Assembly (NCBI GenBank): GCA_027596075.1
Contig: JADGJC010000011.1
Location: forward strand, 1 to 64,000
Origin: Rhizophlyctis rosea
Lineage: Eukaryota > Chytridiomycota > Chytridiomycetes > Rhizophlyctidales > Rhizophlyctidaceae
Reading direction: 5' to 3'
Length of the DNA: 64,000 bases
Below the pieces are notes generated by a model that was not told the DNA's origin, ran no database searches, and saw only the letters and a program-made list of their open reading frames with translations. A program made the position numbers and the translations under genes. Shown here in pieces: positions 56,589-64,000 of the stretch; position 1 is the stretch's first letter; each line of letters starts with the position of its first letter.

Positions 56589-56786
56589 TCAATGCTCCGA
56601 GTGTTCCGTGCTATGTTGCCATCCTCCGGCGGTGCCCCAGTATTCAACACCCTTTGACCCGTACTTGCATACGGGCCCAATGGTGTACACCAAGCTCAAG
56701 CTGGGCAGCATCTCAACAAGGCCGGGGTTCTGAGCCGTAGGCCCACACGCCACATATTCATCATCCAGCTCCGATAGAAGTTTCGG
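56589..56786 (-). CDS. Possible short gene or exon, unknown
   Basis: The minus strand reads PKLLSELDDEYVACGPTAQN, then PGLVEMLPSLSLVYTIGPVC, KYGSKGVEYWGTAGGWQH and a stop at 56589-56591. Composition is protein-like, but an in-frame stop precedes it with no ATG, so a start exon would be needed; an internal Met is at VEM. Coding status is unproven. Confidence 0.25.
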   Translation of the reverse strand, partial: PKLLSELDDEYVACGPTAQNPGLVEMLPSLSLVYTIGPVCKYGSKGVEYWGTAGGWQHSTEHSEH

Positions 56787-56837
56787 TTACAGGCATTCAC
56801 CACATGCCCAGCTGGGGAAGGGAAGGAGCTTGGGGTG

Positions 56838-56846
56838 TTTATATAC
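56838..56846 (-). promoter_or_regulatory. TATA-box-like element
   Basis: TATATAAAC on the minus strand, inside GGGTATATAAACACCCC, about 50 bases upstream of the possible short frame at 56589-56786. Spacing suits a core promoter. Confidence 0.3.
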
Positions 56847-57893
56847 CCTGCAAGGGGGCTTGAGAGGCTTGGGAAATTGATGTGGGGTGAGTCAGTTGAC
56901 CAATGAAAACGCGTAGCTTCTTAGCTGACCACAAGGAGCTTCGGGAGCAAGGGGGGCTATTTGCAGATAGTGCAGATGGTGGTGCCATGCGGGCGGAGTA
57001 TAAAGTATCATTCCCATAGCAAATCGAGTTGTATGGGGAGATCGAGGAGGGGGCATGCTATGGACGCTGATGTCAATTTAAGCACGCTTGGGGCATCAAA
57101 TACTCGCAGGTTCCTTGCATGTTTATGTTTGGCGAAAGCACAATGATGAAACGCGCGCACCCCAAAACGGGATCGATGTGAATTATCAATTCTTTGATGA
57201 TGGCTGAATGGACTGGATTATCCAGCTCGTCAGCATACTATGTGAAAGCAACGTGTGGTTCAACGACAACTTTCGCAGACTTGTGTGCTCCTTCCTGTAT
57301 TGATCCAATGCCATCGGGTGTATTGCAGTCGCTGCCTATGAACGCGAATAGCTAGCGTGAGGCGAGAAGCTCTACTGATTGGTGTCGAATGTTCGTAAAC
57401 ATGGAGAGTGAGTGTGGAGACACATATGGTCTTTCAATGGGGAGAATATCGGTGAATGTTGCAATGTCAAGACGGGACAAGAGGTGTTCCTTCGCCGCCC
57501 TCTCAAGAGTCAAGAAGCAAGCCAGTCCAAGCCTGCGCAAGTCCGGACGGGGCGGACGCTTTTGAACCCCAACTCTCATCGCAACAAACCTGCTTTGCTT
57601 TCCCCCACAACCCTTCGTTGCTTTCCCACACACCCTGAACAACTCGATCTCTGCTGTGAACAAACGATAGGACGTAAACACTGTACCGACATAACCTGAG
57701 TCAAACATCACTACCGCTGTTTGTTTACCAAAGGTACGCTAGGACGCTGATAAACAAAAGTGCTGCAGATCAGCGGAGGGGTGTTGGAGATCTGGAAAGC
57801 ATACCGCCTTCATCACCAATATCTTGTATTGCGCCCTGCACTTTTCTCACAAGCTTACTTGAACAGCACTCGACTGCCGAATAAGCTTCCGCG

Positions 57894-61849
<3,956 letters not shown>

Positions 61850-62137
61850 TTCAGATAGGATTCTTATTGTGACGAGAGTAGGATTAGGGGTAGTATATGT
61901 AGCTGGTGTTTGCGAAACCCATTTGTATAATTTCTTTTGTTGAATATTTTCTTCATTGCAAGACATAACGCAGCTTCTCCTCTCCCTTTTGCTATGGCGT
62001 GGCTGAGTGCTACAATCTCATTTCAGGCAGGGGTTTTCCGATATTCACAAACAAGCGAGCAAATGATGGTTGGTATATAAACAATGGTACGTACGACCCG
62101 CCTTGTCCTCTTTACGTCCTTGACCTTCGGTAAAATC
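61850..62137. other. Convergent 3' region between MCM4 and the mutase gene
   Basis: 288 bases, AT-rich near 61900-61950. No separate feature was seen. Confidence 0.4.
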
Positions 62138-64000
62138 TCATTCCACCTTCGCCGCCTTGATCTTCCGAATGACTTCTTGGGCCGCCAAAGGGATCTTCGT
62201 TCCTGCATCATCAACAATCATCAACAAAATGCCCAACAAAAAACATACCAAAGATGTCGTGGCACAATCTCTCACCAGGCCCAAAAATCGCGCTGACTCC
62301 CGCCTTATACAAAAAGTCATAATCCTGCTGCGGTATGACCCCGCCAACAACCACAATCTTGTCTCCAGCCCCTTCTTTCTTCAACTGCTTGATGAGTTCC
62401 GGCACCAGTGTCTTATGACCGGCCGCTTGCGATGAGACGCCAATGACGTGGACGTCAGCGTCGATGGCTTGTCGTGCCACTTCTTCTGGTGTCTGTAATG
62501 TATGGTCAAACGAGTTCAACAAAAAAAAAACATATGAAAGATCACGAGTCGCATATGCCTCCCAAATTGAGGAGATTGGACCCTCATAGAGATCGCACAA
62601 AACATACCTGGAACAACGGTCCAATATCAACATCGAAACCCAGATCCGCGAATCCCGTCGCAATGACCTTGGCCCCTCTGTCATGTCCATCCTGACCCAT
62701 CTTGCCCACCAAAATGCGCGGTCGGCGACCCTCCTCCTCTTGGAACTCCTGAAGAGAGTCAAACCCGTGGGTGACCAATATTCGGTTGGAGAAATCAAAT
62801 ACTATAACGCACCTCCACCATCTTCAACGTATCCTGGATGTCTTTACTTTGTCCGTACTCCGACATATAGGCTCCGCTCACAACCCTGACGCTCGGGTTG
62901 TGCCGTCCCCATATCTGGGATTGGGTGTAAACGCTAAAGGAGTGAGTCATACAATGGAGTGCAAGTACATACCTTCTCCAAAGCAGATGAGATCTCGCCC
63001 ACCGTGCAGCGCGCTCTCGAAGCCTGCACATATGCATCAGCGGATTTGCAAGTGGGAACACATCTGACGACATGCTTGCCTCTATTGACAACGCCAACAA
63101 GTTCCCCTTACCGTCCTTTGCACATGCCGTCAAAGCGTCCAGCGCTTTTTGTGCCTGCGAAACTAGGTGAGCATTCCATTTCAAGAAACGGTGAAAGAAT
63201 GCAGATACCTGTTCCTCATTGCGTGTTTCCTTGATCTGTTTGATCTTGGCAATCTTTTCCCACGCTTTTGTTAGTAAACAATATGATTGAAAAAAGAACG
63301 GTCGAGGGAAGCATCTGTACCTGAGCATTCCGGACCTGCGTATTATCGATAGCCAATACCTCTACCTTACCATCGTCTTTGGGTGCTTGGTACTTGTTCA
63401 CACCGACGATAATCTCTGATTATATCTGTTAGCGCAGGACTCCACAAAAGGCTGCGATTGTACAAGATTCTCACCTTGACCAGAATCGATTCTCGCCTGT
63501 CGCTTCGCCGCCGCCTCTTCAATGCGAAGTTTGGGCATGCCACTCGCCACAGCTTTTGCCATTCCGCCCATCGATTCCACCTCGTCAATTATACTCTTAG
63601 CGGTATCAAACAGCTCCTGTGTCAAAGATTCCATCATGTAGCTGCCGCCCCATGGATCTGCGACCTGGACGTGGGGTTGGTATTGAATCATTGAGGCAGC
63701 AGTCAAATAATGACCGGTCACCTTCGGGATGTGCGCTTCCATTTGCAGGATAAGCTGGGTGTTTCTGGCAATTCTTGCACTGAACTCAGATGGTAATGCG
63801 ATTGCTTCGTCCAAAGCGTTGGTATGCAAACTCTGCGTGCCTCCTAATGTTGCCGCCATGGCTTCGATAGTTGTGCGGATGACATTGTTGTAGGGGTCCT
63901 TGTGATGAACCAAGGAATTCGTCACTGGCCATTCAAACACGTTGTATTCATTGCATGGATTAGACGCACCTGTTCTGTCAGAGACCAACCTGATGTTTGA
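62138..64000 (-). CDS. Methylmalonyl-CoA mutase, partial (N-terminus beyond right edge)
   Basis: B12-dependent mitochondrial enzyme converting (R)-methylmalonyl-CoA to succinyl-CoA in propionate breakdown. The frame enters at the right edge in [12 protein letters not shown] and continues [60 protein letters not shown] and ARIDSGQ. Short exons follow with [29 protein letters not shown] and [12 protein letters not shown]. The cobalamin-binding domain is complete: [20 protein letters not shown] (the D-H-x-x-G base-off motif), [20 protein letters not shown] and [20 protein letters not shown] with SAIFGPG. The protein ends [17 protein letters not shown], stop at 62138-62140. The gene implies use of, or access to, vitamin B12. 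No break is seen in the part present. Confidence 0.94.

Larger units (their letters stand above)
55811..57893. other. Long intergenic region
   Basis: About 2.1 kb between CCR4 and MCM4. It contains one possible short minus-strand gene (56589-56786) with a TATA box upstream. The rest shows no recognised coding pattern. Confidence 0.4.

Overview
The window looks like nuclear DNA of a zoosporic (flagellated) early-diverging fungus, most probably a chytrid. Seen directly: about 20 intron-containing genes with short introns (mostly 50-110 nt, GT..AG, several with TACTAAC- or CTAAC-like branch sites) packed on both strands. Two genes are cilium-specific (CFAP47 and DNAAF10/WDR92). Others are a SWEET-type sugar transporter, a B12-dependent methylmalonyl-CoA mutase and a SETD4-like methyltransferase, which fit an early-diverging fungus better than a Dikarya yeast or mould. 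No tRNA, rRNA, CRISPR array or complete transposon was recognised.

Layout. 1-1777: a UsgS-like membrane protein cut by the left edge (-). 2782-3482: mitochondrial Fe-S scaffold ISU1 (-). 4080-6176: a C2H2-finger protein of unknown role (+). 6493-18516: giant 18-exon CFAP47 (-). 18876-21354: a TIR-like plus TPR protein (-). 22401-27511: a 1681-residue protein with a previously unfamiliar repeat family (+). 29401-32669: a 13-exon PH-domain protein with long Ala/Glu/Pro tails (+). 33296-34391: an F-box joined to a degenerate Dbp5-like helicase, with a frame break (+). 34466-36347: SETD4-like (-), divergent from COX20 at 36524-37137 (+). 37232-39777: CWF19 (-), divergent from a SWEET transporter at 40059-41119 (+). 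41563-43014: F-box-like protein with 30-residue ankyrin repeats (+). 43145-44333: UBC6/UBE2J-type E2 (-). 44596-46206: F-box-like protein with a probable propeller (-). 46606-49753: coiled-coil protein (+). 50523-52058: DNAAF10 (-). 53286-55810: CCR4 deadenylase (+). 57894-61849: MCM4 (+). 62138-64000: methylmalonyl-CoA mutase, cut by the right edge (-).

How the genes relate. Most neighbours are unrelated housekeeping genes, as expected in a eukaryote. Themes are flagellar motility (CFAP47, DNAAF10), mitochondrial function (ISU1, COX20, mutase, and probably the repeat protein by its N-terminus), RNA processing (CWF19, CCR4), and ubiquitin (an ER-type E2 and three F-box-like proteins between 33 and 46 kb).

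The best candidates for something undescribed are the YVV-KN-RWD repeat protein at 22401-27511 and the F-box/pseudo-helicase at 33296-34391. The 30-residue ankyrin protein and the TIR-like/TPR protein follow. All names come from reading the translations; no search was run.
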